DNA from: Pseudomonadota bacterium
GTDB taxonomy: Bacteria; Pseudomonadota; Gammaproteobacteria; Xanthomonadales; Rhodanobacteraceae
Assembly (NCBI GenBank): GCA_021827205.1
Contig: JAKAWV010000008.1
Location: 1 to 64,000 of the forward strand
Direction: 5' to 3'
Length of the DNA stretch: 64,000 bases
Shown: positions 61,995 to 64,000 of the stretch, one piece after another
How the letters are laid out: each line of letters opens with the position of its first letter
Position numbering within the stretch: the first letter of the stretch is position 1
Notes under the pieces: model-generated
Databases searched by the model: none
Seen by the model: only the letters and a program-made list of their open reading frames with translations
Told to the model about the DNA's origin: nothing
Made by a program: the position numbers and the translations under genes

Positions 61995-63371
61995 TCAGGC
62001 TCCAAACAGGTGAGGGAACACGGTGACCAGGCCGTACAGGACATTGCACAGGATCAGCGCCAGCATGATCGCGATGGACACGCCGTTGCGCAGCGGGCCG
62101 TTGACGTAATCGCCCATCAGTTCCTTGTCGTTGAGCAGCATCAGCAGGAACAGCATCGCGGCGGGCATGAACACGGTGGCGATTACCTGCACGCTGAGGT
62201 TGAGAAAGCCCAGCGGCAGGTTGGGAAACAGCACCACGCCGGCGGCCAGCACCGTGCCCATCACCGCGGGCGCGTAAAAGCGCCAGGCCTGCGCCGGCTT
62301 GGCGTTGAGTGAGCGCGGCAGATCGAGTGCTTCGCCGATGGCCCAGGCGGTGCTGGCGGTGATCACCACGGCGGCGATCAGCCCGGCCTCGATCAGCCCC
62401 AGCGCGAACAGCTTCATCGCCGTGTCGCCCAGGTGCAGGCGCAACGCGTGCAGCACCGCGCCGGCGGTCATGTCGCGGGCGTCGGGCAGGCCGGACAGCA
62501 CCACCGCGCCGATGATGATCACCGCCATCGCCACCACCACCATGCCCAGCACGCCCAGCATCAGATCGCGGCGGCTGGCCGGGATGTCCTTGGGCAACAG
62601 ACCCTTGTCGACCACGCAGGACTGCTGAAAGAACAACTGCCACGGCGCGATGCTGGTGCCGATGTTGGCCGACAGCAGAATCAGGAACGTGGCTGAGAGC
62701 AGGCCCCCCGGCAGCACCCAGCCGCCGCCGGAAAGAGCCCGCGCCACCTCGCTCCAGTCGGGCTTGGCCATCAGCACCAGCGGCACGAACACCAGATTGA
62801 ACGCGGCGATCATCAGCGCCACGCGCTCCCACGCCCAGTAGCGCAGGAACACCAGCGTCGCCACCACGAAGGCCAGGGTCAGCGGCACCGTCACCACATA
62901 GGAAATGCCGAACGCCAGCCCGCCGACGCGGATGCCGATGAACTCGGTCACCAGCGTCAGGATGTTGGCCAGCACCAGATCGACCAGCGAGAACAGGCCC
63001 CAGAACGGCCCGTAGCGTTTCCAGATCAGTTCGGCGTGACCACGCCGCGTCACCGCGCCCAGGCGGATGGTCATCTCCTGCACGATGTAGGCGACGAAGC
63101 CCAGCACCAGCATCATCGGCAGAAAGATGCCGAGGCCGTAGGCCGCACCGGTCTGCGCGTAGGTGAGTACGCCGCCGGCGTCGTTGTCGCCCAGCATCAC
63201 CAGCAGGCCGGGGCCGATCAGGGCCAGCACCAGCAGCAGGCGATTGGGCAAGGTGCGCGGGCGTGCGCGCAGATCGGCGATGTACAGGCGATCGCGCAGG
63301 CGCTGGTTGAAGCCGGCGCGCGTGCCTTGATCGAGATTCGGGTCGTGCGCTGCGTGCGGATGGGCGCTCAT
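61995..63371 (-). CDS. Nramp-related divalent metal transporter with altered metal site
   Basis: The 458-residue protein has about 11 membrane helices of the Nramp fold. In TM1 the usual DPGN is DAGG (GDNDAGGVLTYAQTG), and in TM6 the usual MPH is APW (GTSIAPWQLFFQQ). The coordinating Asp is kept, but Asn and Met are lost. Related divergent Nramp clades move Mg2+ or other ions instead of Mn2+/Fe2+, so the substrate should not be assumed. The TM6 Met helps select against Mg2+ and Ca2+ in classical members. Confidence 0.85.
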   Translation of the reverse strand: MSAHPHAAHDPNLDQGTRAGFNQRLRDRLYIADLRARPRTLPNRLLLVLALIGPGLLVMLGDNDAGGVLTYAQTGAAYGLGIFLPMMLVLGFVAYIVQEMTIRLGAVTRRGHAELIWKRYGPFWGLFSLVDLVLANILTLVTEFIGIRVGGLAFGISYVVTVPLTLAFVVATLVFLRYWAWERVALMIAAFNLVFVPLVLMAKPDWSEVARALSGGGWVLPGGLLSATFLILLSANIGTSIAPWQLFFQQSCVVDKGLLPKDIPASRRDLMLGVLGMVVVAMAVIIIGAVVLSGLPDARDMTAGAVLHALRLHLGDTAMKLFALGLIEAGLIAAVVITASTAWAIGEALDLPRSLNAKPAQAWRFYAPAVMGTVLAAGVVLFPNLPLGFLNLSVQVIATVFMPAAMLFLLMLLNDKELMGDYVNGPLRNGVSIAIMLALILCNVLYGLVTVFPHLFGA

Positions 63372-63435
63372 GGTCGTGGCTCGTGGCGGATTTGCGGGTG
63401 GAGGTGGAGAGGTGTGGGTTGGGATGAATGGCGCA

Positions 63436-64000
63436 TCAGATCGCGACGTGCACGCGCACGCCGGCCACGCGCGCCGGGCCGCGCGCGCGGTTGTAGCCGG
63501 GGTTGGTGATCCACTGCAGGTCGGGGCTCACCTGCAGGTAACGCCCCAACTGCGCACGGTAGTAAGCCACGATGACGCGCTCGTGGCTGTAATCCAGACC
63601 CCCATCACACAGCATGAAGCCGCAGCCGCCGGCAGCGAGATAATCGCGGTGTAGCGCCGAGAGGCCATCGATGCCCAGGGCCAGACCCAGACGATCCTGT
63701 GATCGGCCCCAGTGCACGCCGGAGAGCTGGCCGCCTAAGCTCAGCGCGCGGTCAGCCTCAGTGTAGGCGAAGCTCTCATTGCGGCCGTCGTCCCAGCCCA
63801 AGCGTCCGAACAAACCAGTGGCGCCGCCGTCAGCCAGTGGCAGCTCGCCGTTGATCACGTAGCCGTACTTGTGCCGGCCGACGCGGTCATCGGCCACGAT
63901 GTTCGGTGTCATGCCGCTGGCTGCGGCGATCGCCAGCGCCTGCGCATAGCTGCCCATGGCGGCCTTGCTGCGATACACCAGCAGGCGCAGCACCGGGCCA
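63436..64000 (-). CDS. OprB-family carbohydrate-selective porin, C-terminal part
   Basis: The frame enters from beyond base 64000 and covers the last 187 residues. It has the OprB pattern: GYVINGELPLADGGATGLFGRLGWDDG, seen in parts as GLFGRLGWDDGRNE, then LGLALGIDGLS, VIVAYYRAQLGRYLQVSPDLQWITNPGYN in parts (QVSPDLQWITNPG). It ends VHVAI without the usual terminal Phe. It precedes the Nramp-like gene in the same direction by 64 bases. Confidence 0.75.
   Translation of the reverse strand, partial: GPVLRLLVYRSKAAMGSYAQALAIAAASGMTPNIVADDRVGRHKYGYVINGELPLADGGATGLFGRLGWDDGRNESFAYTEADRALSLGGQLSGVHWGRSQDRLGLALGIDGLSALHRDYLAAGGCGFMLCDGGLDYSHERVIVAYYRAQLGRYLQVSPDLQWITNPGYNRARGPARVAGVRVHVAI

Overview
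The window is a GC-rich gammaproteobacterial chromosome segment. It most resembles the Xanthomonadales (Xanthomonadaceae/Rhodanobacteraceae). The reasons are the integron-integrase type, the queG/nnr-tsaE-amiC-mutL and miaA-hfq-hflX-hflK-hflC-purA gene orders, the doubled pst operon, the TPR-sulfotransferase, and REP-like intergenic repeats with GGATCC-type arms. This assignment is inferred from gene content, not from a marker-gene search.

Region 1 (1-4271) is accessory DNA that I read as a fossil chromosomal integron. A decayed integron-integrase gene on the + strand (3233-4271) faces away from a short cassette array on the minus strand: MAPEG protein, SAM methyltransferase, small membrane protein, SnoaL-like protein. 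Three intact attC-like sites separate the cassettes. A fourth attC is split by a truncated IS110/IS1111-family insertion sequence. The SnoaL cassette gene has an in-frame TGA. The array is cut off at its far end by the end of an IS66-family element.

Region 2 (4290-28215) is ordinary chromosome. It holds a ribB-ribA fusion with a degenerate ribA half, a putative HEXXH protein, minCDE, a GNAT protein, a NarL-type two-component system, and an SRPBCC/GyrI-like membrane protein. These are followed by a GldA/F/G-like ABC operon with DUF4340 and DUF423 proteins, an AlkA-like glycosylase with a TPR-sulfotransferase, then miaA-hfq-hflX-hflK-hflC-purA and a GAF-GGDEF cyclase.

Region 3 (about 28224-34513) is a 6.3-kb integrative element in the 3' end of tRNA-Leu(CAG). 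It carries a P4-type tyrosine integrase, vapBC, an AlpA-like regulator, a RepA-like ATPase, a TubC_N-like protein, a TOPRIM protein that may be a Topo VI-A/mini-A relative, a small Cys-rich protein and a phage-like protein. Five genes overlap stop-to-start as one operon. The TOPRIM gene is bracketed by two copies of a 23-bp near-palindrome. The original tRNA terminator is stranded at the far end of the element.

Region 4 (34491-64000) is chromosome again. It contains tRNA-Leu, rnr-rlmB, cysM, and a phosphate locus with two PstSCA sets sharing one PstB and PhoU. Then come rnt, an OprD-like porin behind a strong Pho box, nth, a PAP2 phosphatase, a GT4 glycosyltransferase, a MerR regulator and a quinone oxidoreductase. 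The final stretch is queG divergent from nnr-tsaE-amiC-mutL, an orphan HigA-like antitoxin, a solitary tolB, an Nramp-related transporter with altered metal-site motifs, and the end of an OprB-like porin running off the window.
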